Position numbers and translations under genes: made by a program | The notes under the pieces: generated by a model | The model's database searches: none | Told to the model about the DNA's origin: nothing | What the model saw: only the letters and a program-made list of their open reading frames with translations | Assembly: GCA_016763095.1 (NCBI GenBank) | Contig: JAESUK010000093.1 | Coordinates: forward strand, 1-34,049 | Length of the DNA: 34,049 nucleotides | From: Alphaproteobacteria bacterium | Lineage (GTDB): Bacteria; Pseudomonadota; Alphaproteobacteria; Micavibrionales; Micavibrionaceae | Direction: 5' to 3' | Part shown: positions 14,537 to 23,124 of the stretch, piece by piece | Numbering within the stretch: the first letter of the stretch is position 1 | Layout: each line of letters begins with the position of its first letter

Positions 14537-16510
14537 ATGCGGAATTTTGTTCTTTCTCTGATCGTTATGTTTTGTACGTCGCTTTATACGGTGGGGGTTT
14601 CGTATGCGGCGGTGGGCATATTACCACCTCTGCCACATCAGGTAACGCTGATCAAAGGACTACAGGTTATTGAACAGGGGCAGTGGAGCTTGGGAGAGAA
14701 TTTTATCTCGAAAGCATCTGGTGGGCTTGCTGGGCAAACGTTTTACTGGCTGAAATATAGCTCGGACAGCCAAGCTAAGAATGTGAAATGGTACAGAATA
14801 TCGCGCTATGTGCGGGCTCATAAAAATTGGCCAGGTCTTCGGGACATGCAAAAAAATGCAGAGCGGGCTATGCCTTCTGATTTGTCGCATAAAGAAGTGG
14901 TGAAGTGGTTCGCTGCTTTTTCTCCTGTTACACCAGATGGAATGATGCGTTATCTAGATTCTATGTTGGCTTTGGGGCAGGGCGATGCGTTTAAATCTCA
15001 ATTGTCGAAATATTGGACACAGAGTTTGTTCGGGGATGCGGCACAAGGAAAGTTTTTAACAAAGTATGGGAAGTATATTTCTCGCTCTACACACAGCAGG
15101 CGCTTAACCTTCTTGCTTGGGCGTCGTTATTACGATACAGCGCTTCACCTTGCCTCTCATATGGGGCGTGGAGAGCGGGCATTGGTTGTGGCAACAAAAG
15201 CACTCTCAAAGTCTAAGAAGAATGTGTCTGCGCTTATTCAGAATGTTCCTTCATCTTTAAAAAATCATCCTGCGTTAATATATGAGCGTATGAAGTGGCG
15301 TCGTAAGAAGAATATGAATGCAGGGGCAATAGAGCTGTTAAATAAAACTCCCGCCATGACAAAAGAGATGAAGGCGTATGATTGGTGGAAAGAACGCCAT
15401 ATTATTGTGCGGAGGTTGATGGAGGAGAAGCGTTATAGTGAGGCATATCGTCTTGCCTCGCATCATAAGCAAAAAGAAGGTCTGGGTATTTCGGAAGCTG
15501 AGTTCATGTCTGGATGGTTGGCGCTTCGTTTTGTTAATAAGCCTCATCAAGCACTCCAACATTTTCAAACGCTTTACCGTAATGTGAAAACACCGATTAG
15601 TAAGGGACGTGGTGCGTATTGGGCAGGACGTGCATCAGAAGCCGTTGGGGATAGCGAAAAGGCGATGTTGTGGTATAAGGCGGCAGCGTATAGAGAAACA
15701 ACCTATTATGGACAGCGTGCAGAAGAAACACTTACAAAAATGTCTGGTGGGGCGGCAATCGTGAAATCTTATCCGTTGATTAGCGTGTCTGATGAGGCAT
15801 GGAGTAAGTGGGTGTATGATGATCGTGTGACGGTGATGCGTTTACTTTACAAGGCTGGTTTGCAAGATCGTGCGTTGCAATTTTTATCAAAGATGCTCAA
15901 TGGGGAAAGCAATCAAGCGGTTGATTTTATGGCGTTGGCCAAAATTTCACGGTTGATGGGTTTTCATATGGGGGAAGTTAAGGTTGCAAAAAAGGCGGCA
16001 TATCGCGCGATTATTTTGGTTGATGACCGCAAGAAGATTTATGGCTATCCGCTTTTAAAAGTGAATAATACAGAGCCGAATATAGGTCTTCCAGAAATTC
16101 ACGCCATTGTGCGTCAAGAAAGTGAATTTAACCCTCAGGCTAAAAGTCATGCAGGTGCGCGCGGATATATGCAGTTGATGCCTGCAACAGCAAAGCAGGT
16201 CGCTAAAAAGTTAAAAGTGAAACATAGAACAAGTTGGCTAACGTTGCGCCCTGAGCATAATATTCGCTTGGGAAGCTCTTACCTTAATTCTTTGATGTCA
16301 CAATATAAGGGTAATCTTGCATTGTCAGCTGCGGCATATAATGCGGGACCTCACCGTGTGAAACAGTGGATGGCGTTGTCAGGTGATCCTCGTGCGCCCA
16401 ACGTGGATATGATTGACTGGATAGAACTTATTCCGTTCTCTGAAACACGCAACTATGCGCAACGCGTCGTTGAGGCGGCGTATATATATCGATTACGCCT
16501 CGCAAATTGA
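14537..16510 (+). CDS. Soluble-type lytic murein transglycosylase
   Basis: This is a periplasmic enzyme that cleaves the MurNAc-GlcNAc bond of peptidoglycan with 1,6-anhydro formation. The 657-residue product has a signal peptide (hydrophobic core about 3-24). A long alpha-helical superhelical region (about 30-500) of TPR-like pairs follows, including GAYWAGRASEAVGDSEKAMLWYKAAA. The C-terminal SLT domain starts near residue 520: VRQESEFNP (catalytic Glu528), SHAGARGYMQLMPATA, NIRLGSSYL, LSAAAYNAGPHRV and FSETRNYAQRV. This is the Slt70 architecture. It is transcribed divergently from smpB across 76 bases. Confidence 0.94.
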   Translation: MRNFVLSLIVMFCTSLYTVGVSYAAVGILPPLPHQVTLIKGLQVIEQGQWSLGENFISKASGGLAGQTFYWLKYSSDSQAKNVKWYRISRYVRAHKNWPGLRDMQKNAERAMPSDLSHKEVVKWFAAFSPVTPDGMMRYLDSMLALGQGDAFKSQLSKYWTQSLFGDAAQGKFLTKYGKYISRSTHSRRLTFLLGRRYYDTALHLASHMGRGERALVVATKALSKSKKNVSALIQNVPSSLKNHPALIYERMKWRRKKNMNAGAIELLNKTPAMTKEMKAYDWWKERHIIVRRLMEEKRYSEAYRLASHHKQKEGLGISEAEFMSGWLALRFVNKPHQALQHFQTLYRNVKTPISKGRGAYWAGRASEAVGDSEKAMLWYKAAAYRETTYYGQRAEETLTKMSGGAAIVKSYPLISVSDEAWSKWVYDDRVTVMRLLYKAGLQDRALQFLSKMLNGESNQAVDFMALAKISRLMGFHMGEVKVAKKAAYRAIILVDDRKKIYGYPLLKVNNTEPNIGLPEIHAIVRQESEFNPQAKSHAGARGYMQLMPATAKQVAKKLKVKHRTSWLTLRPEHNIRLGSSYLNSLMSQYKGNLALSAAAYNAGPHRVKQWMALSGDPRAPNVDMIDWIELIPFSETRNYAQRVVEAAYIYRLRLAN

Positions 16511-16671
16511 TTTGCAAAATAGTAATTTGTTATCTGCTCTGTACTGAGCGTTATCTATTATTTTATATTTATTATTAGTCATTTAGCGTATGTAGCATTG
16601 CTATCGTATGATGTTTATACTTTGGTCTATGTCTTGCTTATACTTAAGGGAAAGATAATAGGACGGAATAA

Positions 16672-17439
16672 ATGAATTTACTCATAGCTGATGATCACAC
16701 CCTATTTCGGGATGCTATACATTATTACATTCAACGTGAACGACCAGACATCAACGTCACTGCTGTGGCGGATGTTTATGAGGCAGAAGCTTATTTGAAT
16801 GAGCAGGTCCTTTCGGGGAGTGGAAAAAACAATGTAGATATTATTCTTCTCGATTTGTTGATGCCAGGTATGAATGGTATGCAAGGATTGAGGAGAATTA
16901 AGCTGGAGTATCCTGATATTCCTCTTCTTTTGATGTCTGGTATGGCTTCTGAAGACGATGTGAAAAATGCTATTTCTTTAGGGTGTGCTGGGTATTTCCC
17001 AAAAACATTGGCCTGCGATCTCCTTTTAAAAGGATTAGATCTTGTGATTAAGGGAGAAAAATATATTCCCGTTGATGCAGATACAGGGCGTATTTTAAGT
17101 TCAAAAAAATCAGAAAATTGGATGTCAAATAGTTATGGGGGAGTCTTGAGTGAGACTGCAAATGATATTCATGACCGATGGGTGCAATTTCGGGAGAGTT
17201 CGTTGCAAGAGAAGCACCGTGTTATTGATGAGCAAAGAGAGCATGAAGATGTGAAGTTTACCAAAAGGGAAAAGGACGTTCTTAGCTATTTAGTTAAAGG
17301 TGAAAGAAACAAAGATATTGCAGATGCCCTTGGGGTAAAAACGGTGACAATTAAGCTTCACGTTCGAAGTATTTGTCGGAAGTTCGGTGTTAAAAATAGA
17401 ACGCAGGCGGCGTTACGAGCAAGAGAAGTTAATATATAG
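16672..17439 (+). CDS. NarL/FixJ-type response regulator
   Basis: This 255-residue two-component regulator has an N-terminal receiver domain (1-125) with the acidic pair Asp7-Asp8, phospho-acceptor Asp61, Ser89 and Lys111. The receiver has a small loop insertion (SGSGKNN) before the Asp61 strand. A long linker (about 126-193) with a possible coiled coil (FRESSLQEKHRVIDEQREHE) leads to the LuxR-type HTH (195-252: FTKREKDVLSYLVKGERNKDIADALGV...VKNRTQAAL). No kinase gene lies beside it. The only partner candidate is the DHp-like mini-protein encoded immediately downstream, whose ribosome-binding site overlaps this gene's stop codon. The 161-base gap upstream contains TATACT hexamers but no convincing -35. 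Confidence 0.9.
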   Translation: MNLLIADDHTLFRDAIHYYIQRERPDINVTAVADVYEAEAYLNEQVLSGSGKNNVDIILLDLLMPGMNGMQGLRRIKLEYPDIPLLLMSGMASEDDVKNAISLGCAGYFPKTLACDLLLKGLDLVIKGEKYIPVDADTGRILSSKKSENWMSNSYGGVLSETANDIHDRWVQFRESSLQEKHRVIDEQREHEDVKFTKREKDVLSYLVKGERNKDIADALGVKTVTIKLHVRSICRKFGVKNRTQAALRAREVNI

Positions 17440-17448
17440 GAGGGGTTG

Positions 17449-17673
17449 ATGTCGGGTTGTCCTACAGAGCAAGAGAAAAATATCCATGATTGCTATAATA
17501 CGATTGCAGCGATGACGTGCTATGCAGGGTTTTTAATGGAAGATTTACCGCCGAGTTCTGAGATGTATAAATTTTCCAAACGTATATATACATCTGCAAA
17601 ACGAGCGAAGCTTCTGCTTGATGAAATTACGCAAGAGAAGATGGTTGAAGATGCCACAAAAAAGGTTGTTTGA
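17449..17673 (+). CDS. Stand-alone histidine-kinase DHp-like mini-protein
   Basis: This 74-residue protein, unannotated as far as I know, resembles only the dimerisation/phospho-acceptor (DHp, HisKA) helices of a sensor kinase. His13 lies in NIHDCYNTIAAMT, matching the H-D-x-x-N phospho-acceptor box. The stretch YAGFLMEDLPPSSEMYKFSKRIYTSAKRAKLLLDEI then matches the turn and second helix of a typical DHp. There is no sensor part and no ATP-binding domain (no N, G1 or G2 box) here or downstream. The ATG at 17449 sits five bases after AGGAGG; the TTG two codons earlier abuts the site. The gene is coupled to the response regulator (its ribosome-binding site overlaps that stop codon) and followed 27 bases later by cca. 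A phospho-relay shuttle or phosphatase/antagonist of the regulator is inferred, not shown. Confidence 0.7.
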   Translation: MSGCPTEQEKNIHDCYNTIAAMTCYAGFLMEDLPPSSEMYKFSKRIYTSAKRAKLLLDEITQEKMVEDATKKVV

Positions 17674-17700
17674 TCCTGCTGTTCTTCATACAGTTGTTTT

Positions 17701-18873
17701 ATGGATAAAAAGACCCCTGATTTTCTGAAAATACAGAGTTTAATAGATTTGTTTTCTATACTGGACACAGAAGAATGTTCGATGTTGCGCATTGTCGGGG
17801 GGGCTGTGCGCAATTGTCTTATGGGTCTTCCTATCACTGACATTGATCTTGCTACAGTATGGACGCCAGAGGATGTTACTCAAAAATGTAGACAAGCAGG
17901 CTTAAAGGTTATCCCCACAGGTGTTGATCATGGCACGGTTACGGTTATATCGGGTGGTGATAGCTATGAGATTACGACCCTTCGCAAAGATGTTGAAACG
18001 GATGGACGGCGTGCAGTTGTTACATTTACGCATTTGTGGGAAGAGGATGCTGTAAGGCGTGACTTTACGGTGAATGCCCTTTATATGGGGCTTGATGGTG
18101 AGGTTTTTGATCCGTTGGAGACTGGCGTAAATGATATCATGGTACGTGCTATCCGTTTTATTGGAGACGGTTCAACTCGTATTAAAGAAGATGCCTTACG
18201 TATCTTACGGTTTTATAGGTTCTATGCACAATATGGAGTAGGAGATTTGAATGCGCGCAGTGTACAAGCTTGCCGTGAACATGTTGAGTTGTTGCAAACC
18301 CTTTCTAAAGAGCGTGTTACAGAGGAATTGTTAAAGATATGCTCTGTGGATAATCCTGTGGATATCTTTGAAATAATGCGAGATAACAATGTGTTCTCTA
18401 CGTTAAATAACTTTATACCTAACCTAAACCTTCTAATACATATCGTTCCTTTGCAAAAACAATATGATATACGAAATGTACTTTCAATTCTTTTTTGTGT
18501 GTTGGGTTGCGCGGCTCAAGATATGGCTTCTTTTTTAGCATTGAGCAAGAAGCAGAAGAGCTTTTTGATAGGGCTGGAAAAAGGATGTGCAGACAAGACT
18601 CTGCCGTTGAAACAGGTTCTTTATAAATATGGTTATGATTTAGGCCTGCAGATTTTGTTGCTTAAACATGAAAGCGAAGAGGATATCTCTTTTGCGAAGA
18701 CGTGGGATATCCCTTTATTCCCAATAAAGGGACAAGACCTTCTGGATTGTGGTGTAAAGGTAGGTCCTGAGGTTGGTGTGCGGTTGATGGAGGTTGAACA
18801 ATGGTGGGTTGATCTGGATTTTCAACCAAATCGTGAGACATGTCTGGCTCAAGTTAAGGTTAAATCCATTTAG
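17701..18873 (+). CDS. cca: CCA-adding tRNA nucleotidyltransferase / poly(A) polymerase family
   Basis: This enzyme adds or repairs the 3' CCA end of tRNAs. The class II nucleotidyltransferase head is clear: IVGGAVRN (32-38), ITDIDLATV with catalytic Asp47 and Asp49, EITTLRKDVETDGR, EEDAVRRDFTVNAL, and the neck ALRILRFYRFYAQYG. The 390 residues match the usual alphaproteobacterial single-domain length without an HD domain. No tRNA gene is present in the window, so the CCA status of tRNA genes in this genome cannot be judged. The 3' end overlaps convergent hemF by 14 bases. Confidence 0.93.
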   Translation: MDKKTPDFLKIQSLIDLFSILDTEECSMLRIVGGAVRNCLMGLPITDIDLATVWTPEDVTQKCRQAGLKVIPTGVDHGTVTVISGGDSYEITTLRKDVETDGRRAVVTFTHLWEEDAVRRDFTVNALYMGLDGEVFDPLETGVNDIMVRAIRFIGDGSTRIKEDALRILRFYRFYAQYGVGDLNARSVQACREHVELLQTLSKERVTEELLKICSVDNPVDIFEIMRDNNVFSTLNNFIPNLNLLIHIVPLQKQYDIRNVLSILFCVLGCAAQDMASFLALSKKQKSFLIGLEKGCADKTLPLKQVLYKYGYDLGLQILLLKHESEEDISFAKTWDIPLFPIKGQDLLDCGVKVGPEVGVRLMEVEQWWVDLDFQPNRETCLAQVKVKSI

Positions 18874-19723
18874 CTTCTGGGGGCATAGACATTAAAATTG
18901 CGTCTGTGTTACCGCCTGTTTTTAAACCAAACTGTGTGCCTCTGTCATAGAGAAGGTTAAACTCTGCATAGCGCCCACGTTTGATGAGTTGTTTATCTTT
19001 GTTCTCTTCGTTCCATTCTGTCTCCATGCGTCGACGCACGATTTCTGAAAATGTGGTGTTGAACGTTTTTCCTACATCTTGTGTGAAGTTGAAATTCTTT
19101 TCCCAGTCCGTGTCTAGGTAGTCATAGAAGATGCCTCCAATTCCGCGTGGCTCGTTGCGATGAGGGAGGAAGAAGTATTCGTCACACCATTTTTTGAATT
19201 TTGGGTGGTATTCAGGATCGTGGCGATCACAACAATCTTTGAGGTTCTTGTGAAACCCCTTTGTATCCTCATCAAATTCAAAAGTAGGCGTTAGGTCTGC
19301 TCCACCGCCAAACCAACATTTAGATGTTGAAATCATGCGCGTGTTCATATGTACGGCAGGTACAAACGGGTTTTTCATGTGTGCGACAAGGGAAACACCA
19401 CTGGCCCAAAAATCTCCATTGCTTTCTTCTGCACCAGGAATCTTGGCGCGAAATTCTTCGCTAAATGTACCGTATACAGTTGAAATGTTCACACCAATTT
19501 TTTCGAAAATTCCTCCACGCATGACGGATATTTCTCCACCACCCTTAAGAATACTTCCCGATGCGTTTGGGCTATCGCTATCTTCTCTATCCCACAGTGT
19601 GCGCTCAAAAGAGGCACCATTTGGTTCAATGCTCTCGAATTCGTCACAGATTTGATTGCGAATATCTTTGAACCATTTTGTCGCACGTTTTTTTTTGTCT
19701 TCTATGTTCATTTTAATGCTCAT
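18860..19723 (-). CDS. hemF: Oxygen-dependent coproporphyrinogen III oxidase HemF
   Basis: HemF oxidatively decarboxylates coproporphyrinogen III to protoporphyrinogen IX in heme synthesis, using O2. The 287-residue product has the family segments GGGEISVMRGGIFEKIGVN, NPFVPAVHMNTRMI, WFGGGADLTP, HRNEPRGIGGIFYDYLD, and the C-terminal RGRYAEFNLLYDRGTQFGLKTGGNTDAILMSMPP. It starts inside the end of trmL (4-base ATGA overlap), so the pair is an operon. Divergent petABC encodes heme proteins that need the product. An oxygen-dependent enzyme implies at least partly aerobic life. Confidence 0.97.
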   Translation of the reverse strand: MSIKMNIEDKKKRATKWFKDIRNQICDEFESIEPNGASFERTLWDREDSDSPNASGSILKGGGEISVMRGGIFEKIGVNISTVYGTFSEEFRAKIPGAEESNGDFWASGVSLVAHMKNPFVPAVHMNTRMISTSKCWFGGGADLTPTFEFDEDTKGFHKNLKDCCDRHDPEYHPKFKKWCDEYFFLPHRNEPRGIGGIFYDYLDTDWEKNFNFTQDVGKTFNTTFSEIVRRRMETEWNEENKDKQLIKRGRYAEFNLLYDRGTQFGLKTGGNTDAILMSMPPEAKWI

Positions 19724-20172
19724 TTTTGTCTTAGTTGACGGAGGGCTTCGCCTAATACCATTGCCGCGGAATTGATAACATTTAGTGATCGCATCTGTCC
19801 ATACATTGGGATGATGACGCGTTCATCAGCGCAAGCGTGTACCTCATCGGGAGCCCCTGCGCTTTCACGCCCAAGAAGGAGGGTGTCTCCGTCTTGGTAC
19901 TTTACGTCAGTGTAGGGAACGGATGCTTTTGTTGTAAGGAGGATTAACCGTCCTTTTCGTGTTTCGTTGTAGTTTTTCCATCCAGAAAATTTTGTGAGTT
20001 TTACATGATCACGGTAGTCCATGCCTGAGCGTTTAAATTCATTGTCTCTCCATGCAAAACCACAGGGCTCAATAACGTGCATGTTGACATCAAGACAGGC
20101 GCAAAGGCGCATGGCTGCCCCTACATTTTGAGGGATGTCTGGTTGGTAGAATGCGAGATTAATATTTGTCAT
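19720..20172 (-). CDS. trmL: tRNA (cytidine34/5-carboxymethylaminomethyluridine34-2'-O)-methyltransferase TrmL
   Basis: TrmL is a SPOUT-class enzyme that 2'-O-methylates the wobble base of tRNA-Leu isoacceptors. The 150-residue product shows the compact SPOUT fold: NLAFYQPDIPQNVGAAMRLCACLD, VIEPCGFAW, DYRDHVKL, LLGRESAGAPDEV, and the trefoil-knot loop IPMYGQMRSLNVINSAAMVLGEALRQ. The absence of an N-terminal RNA-binding domain fits TrmL rather than TrmH. No Shine-Dalgarno sequence is obvious before the ATG. It is the first gene of a trmL-hemF unit divergent from petA. Confidence 0.94.
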   Translation of the reverse strand: MTNINLAFYQPDIPQNVGAAMRLCACLDVNMHVIEPCGFAWRDNEFKRSGMDYRDHVKLTKFSGWKNYNETRKGRLILLTTKASVPYTDVKYQDGDTLLLGRESAGAPDEVHACADERVIIPMYGQMRSLNVINSAAMVLGEALRQLRQK

Positions 20173-20251
20173 GATAAAAATTTAAAAAACCTAAGTAAAA
20201 ACTTGTTCAATGAGGATAAAACTTCTATTTATCAGTTGCTAACTTGAAGCA

Positions 20252-20270
20252 AATAACAAATAATGTTATT
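20252..20270. promoter_or_regulatory. Inverted repeat between trmL and petA
   Basis: AATAAC (20252-20257) and GTTATT (20265-20270) form a perfect 6-base inverted repeat around a 7-base AT-rich spacer, centred in the 154-base divergent trmL/petA region. The spacing would suit a dimeric regulator such as one controlling heme or respiration genes. Only the repeat itself is visible; it does not match an FNR box. Confidence 0.25.
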
Positions 20271-20326
20271 CGCCTTAGAGTGCAAGAATTAAACATCAAA
20301 AAACAATGGCTTTGAAGATTTAAACT

Positions 20327-20875
20327 ATGAGTACATCACCAGAAGATACCAAACCAGTTCAAGACGAAACTAAACGCGATTTCCTTTATTTAACAGCTGC
20401 CTCAATGGGCGCAGTTGCTGCGGGAAGCGTTGTTTGGCCGCTTGTTGATCAAATGAACCCCTCCGCTGATACTTTGGCGCTTTCAACAACAGAGGCTGAT
20501 TTGTCTGCTGTTCAAGAAGGGCAGTCGATTACAGTTATGTGGCGCGGTGCGCCAGTGTTTATTCGGCGCAGGACGGTTACAGAAATTGAAGAGGCGCGCG
20601 CCGTTGATGTTTCAACGCTTCGTGATAAAGAAACAGATGAACAGCGTGCGAAGCGACCTGAGTGGCTTATTATGACAGGTATTTGTACGCATCTTGGGTG
20701 TGTTCCTTTGGGACAAAAACAAGGAGATCAGAAAGGTGAGTATGGTGGTTGGTTCTGCCCATGTCATGGTTCACACTATGATACGGCTGGACGCATTCGT
20801 AAGGGGCCTGCGCCTAAGAATCTTGTGATTCCTCCTTATGAGTTTTTAACTGAAACAACGATTAAAATTGGATAA
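20327..20875 (+). CDS. petA: Ubiquinol-cytochrome c reductase Rieske iron-sulfur subunit
   Basis: This is the 2Fe-2S subunit of the cytochrome bc1 complex (complex III), which takes the first electron from ubiquinol on the periplasmic side. The cluster motifs are intact: CTHLGC (Cys120, His122, Cys125) and CPCHGS (Cys144, His147). A single N-terminal membrane helix (about 18-40) follows TKRDFL; it carries a KR rather than the RR of a classical Tat signal, which is common in Rieske proteins. 182 residues. First gene of petABC, 7 bases before petB. Confidence 0.97.
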   Translation: MSTSPEDTKPVQDETKRDFLYLTAASMGAVAAGSVVWPLVDQMNPSADTLALSTTEADLSAVQEGQSITVMWRGAPVFIRRRTVTEIEEARAVDVSTLRDKETDEQRAKRPEWLIMTGICTHLGCVPLGQKQGDQKGEYGGWFCPCHGSHYDTAGRIRKGPAPKNLVIPPYEFLTETTIKIG

Positions 20876-20882
20876 GTAGATT

Positions 20883-22346
20883 ATGGCTAGTGGAAAAAGA
20901 GAACAGTTTGAGAATCCCGTGGTTGAGTGGGTTGATTCCCGTCTTCCAATTTTTACAATGATGCAGAAGGAATACGGTGTATTCCCAACGCCTAAGAATT
21001 TCAACTATTTCTGGAACTTTGGTGCGATCGCGATGTTTATGCTGATTACCATGATTGTTTCAGGAATTGTTCTTGCAATGCATTACACGGCGCATAGCAC
21101 ACTCGCATTTGATAGTGTTGAGCATATTATGCGTGATGTGTACTATGGGTGGCTTCTTCGTTATATCCATGCGAACGGCGCATCGTTCTTCTTTATTGCT
21201 GTTTATATCCATCTTTACCGTGGACTTTATTATGGGTCTTATAAGAAGCCCCGTGAACTGCTCTGGATTTTAGGGGTTGCGATCTTCTTGTTGATGATGG
21301 CAACTGCGTTTATGGGGTACGTGCTTCCTTGGGGGCAAATGAGCTTCTGGGGTGCGCAAGTTATCACAAGCTTTTTCTCTGCCATTCCGGGCGTAGGGGA
21401 GAGCATTGTTGTTTGGTTGCGTGGTGGTTTTTCATTGGATAACCCAACGTTGAATCGGTTCTTCTCGCTTCATTACCTTCTTCCGTTTGTAATTGTTGGT
21501 GTGGTGTTCCTTCATATTTGGGCATTACATGTTACAGGATCTAATAATCCAGAAGGTGTAGAGCCAAAGACAAAAAAAGATACTTTGCCGTTTCACCCTT
21601 ATTACACAATGAAAGATACATTTGGCTTGATGGCGTTTGTTACAATATACGCAGTGTTTGTTTTCTTCTTCCCAAATTCTTTGGGACATGCAGATAACTA
21701 TATTCCCGCAAACCCAATTGTAACGCCTGCGCATATTGTGCCTGAATGGTACTTCTTACCGTTCTATGCGATTTTGCGTGCGTTCACGTTTGGTGTGAAT
21801 GCCTACCTTCTTGTTGGTTTAGGGCTTGCCGCCGTAGCGTTTTATCCGTTGTTCACGAAAAAGAAGGGCTCTGAAATAAGCCTTATTCTTATGGCTGGAA
21901 TTATGGTCTTCTCAGGCGCGTTCCTTTTGGCTGGGTACTTTTCTCAGCTTGAGCTAGATTCAGGGGCTAAAGCGCTTGTGCTTCCTTATAGTGATGCATT
22001 TGTTGATGCTAAGCTGTGTGGTGTTCTTGCCATGTTTGGTTCGATTGCCTTACTGTTTGTTCTTCCTTTCCTTGATACACATCCAGTACGAAGCGCGCGT
22101 TATCGTCCTTGGTTTAAGATCGGTGTTTTGCTTCTTGTTGTAGATGTTGCAATTTTGACAGTGTGTGGTGCAAAACCTGCGGAAGGTTTCTGGGTTCCTT
22201 TGTCACAAGTGTCCATGCTTTACTACATGGGGTTCTTTGTTGTTGGGATTCCATTCTTAAGTAAGTTTGAGCCTATTCGTGATTTGCCAAAGAGTATCCA
22301 TCAGTCGGTGCTTGCTAAACCACAAAAAATAGTGGTGAAGGGATAA
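20883..22346 (+). CDS. petB: Cytochrome b of the bc1 complex, with an extra two-helix insertion
   Basis: This is the membrane core of complex III, carrying two b hemes and the Qo and Qi quinone sites. The heme ligands are His96/His110 and His197/His211, each pair separated by 13 residues. Also present are GYVLPWGQMSFWGA, the Qo motif PEWY (287-290) and the C-terminal DTHPVRSARYRP. At 487 residues it is about 60-80 longer than typical bacterial cytochrome b. The extra length lies at about 301-373, between FYAILRA and AKLCGVLAMFG, where the usual protein continues almost directly. The insertion contains two hydrophobic stretches (about 303-324 and 332-353). It is in frame with no sign of a frameshift. 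Second gene of petABC. Confidence 0.97.
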   Translation: MASGKREQFENPVVEWVDSRLPIFTMMQKEYGVFPTPKNFNYFWNFGAIAMFMLITMIVSGIVLAMHYTAHSTLAFDSVEHIMRDVYYGWLLRYIHANGASFFFIAVYIHLYRGLYYGSYKKPRELLWILGVAIFLLMMATAFMGYVLPWGQMSFWGAQVITSFFSAIPGVGESIVVWLRGGFSLDNPTLNRFFSLHYLLPFVIVGVVFLHIWALHVTGSNNPEGVEPKTKKDTLPFHPYYTMKDTFGLMAFVTIYAVFVFFFPNSLGHADNYIPANPIVTPAHIVPEWYFLPFYAILRAFTFGVNAYLLVGLGLAAVAFYPLFTKKKGSEISLILMAGIMVFSGAFLLAGYFSQLELDSGAKALVLPYSDAFVDAKLCGVLAMFGSIALLFVLPFLDTHPVRSARYRPWFKIGVLLLVVDVAILTVCGAKPAEGFWVPLSQVSMLYYMGFFVVGIPFLSKFEPIRDLPKSIHQSVLAKPQKIVVKG

Positions 22347-22351
22347 TACAG

Positions 22352-23113
22352 ATGAAACATTTTTTACTCTCTCTTGTTGTTATTGTATCGTTCTCAAGTG
22401 CACCTGTGCTTGCAAGTAATGATGGGGTATCTCTTCCTCATGGGCATTGGTCTTTTGATGGTGCAATGGGAACGTATGATAAAGCGGCGATGCAACGTGG
22501 GCTTAAGGTCTACCAAAATGTATGTGCTTCTTGTCATTCATTGAAGCGGATTTACTTCCGTAACTTGGCGGACCTTGGGTATAACGAAGCGCAAATTAAA
22601 ACGATTGCGGGCGAGTATACGGTTGAAGATGGTCCGAACGGAGAAGGCGAAATGTATGATCGTACGGCAAGACCAAGCGATGCGTTTGTTAACCCTTATG
22701 CGAACAAAGAGGCGGCTACGTATGCTAATAGCGGCGCATTTCCTCCTGACTTGTCTTTGATTACAAAGGCGCGTTCTGGTGGGGCTAACTATCTCTTTGG
22801 TTTGATGACGGGCTACGATGATGCGCCAGAGGGAACTGAATTGCTTGATAACCAATATTGGAATAAATACATGGCGGGTCATGTTATTGCGATGCCTCCG
22901 CCATTGTCCGATGGTTTGGTGTCTTATGAAGATGGTTCGCCTGAGACAATTGAACAGTATGCTAAAGATGTCTCACATTTCTTAACGTGGGCGGCTGAGC
23001 CTGAAATGGAACAGCGTAAGCGTATGGGGTTGAAAGTTGTCTTATATCTCCTTATTTTCACGGCTGTTTTATACGGTGTGAAAAGAAGAATTTGGGCAAA
23101 CGTAAAAAAATAG
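22352..23113 (+). CDS. petC: Cytochrome c1
   Basis: This is the c-type heme subunit of complex III, passing electrons from the Rieske protein to soluble cytochrome c. A Sec signal peptide ends near VLAS (residue 22). The covalent heme site is CASCH (Cys58, Cys61, His62), and the probable Met ligand lies in VIAMPPPLSDGLV. The C-terminal membrane anchor spans about 229-246 (MGLKVVLYLLIFTAVLYGVKRR). 253 residues, the size of a plain alphaproteobacterial c1 with no fused cytochrome b. Six bases after petB. Confidence 0.97.
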   Translation: MKHFLLSLVVIVSFSSAPVLASNDGVSLPHGHWSFDGAMGTYDKAAMQRGLKVYQNVCASCHSLKRIYFRNLADLGYNEAQIKTIAGEYTVEDGPNGEGEMYDRTARPSDAFVNPYANKEAATYANSGAFPPDLSLITKARSGGANYLFGLMTGYDDAPEGTELLDNQYWNKYMAGHVIAMPPPLSDGLVSYEDGSPETIEQYAKDVSHFLTWAAEPEMEQRKRMGLKVVLYLLIFTAVLYGVKRRIWANVKK

Positions 23114-23124
23114 TAAGATAAGCT

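Noticed and set aside
16502..16515. Palindrome GCAAAT-TG-ATTTGC at the stop of the lytic transglycosylase gene as a terminator
   Set aside because: The loop would be two bases, the stem is AT-rich, and no T-run follows.
17446..17448. TTG as start of the DHp-like mini-protein
   Set aside because: It abuts the AGGAGGGG ribosome-binding site; the ATG at 17449 has proper spacing from AGGAGG.
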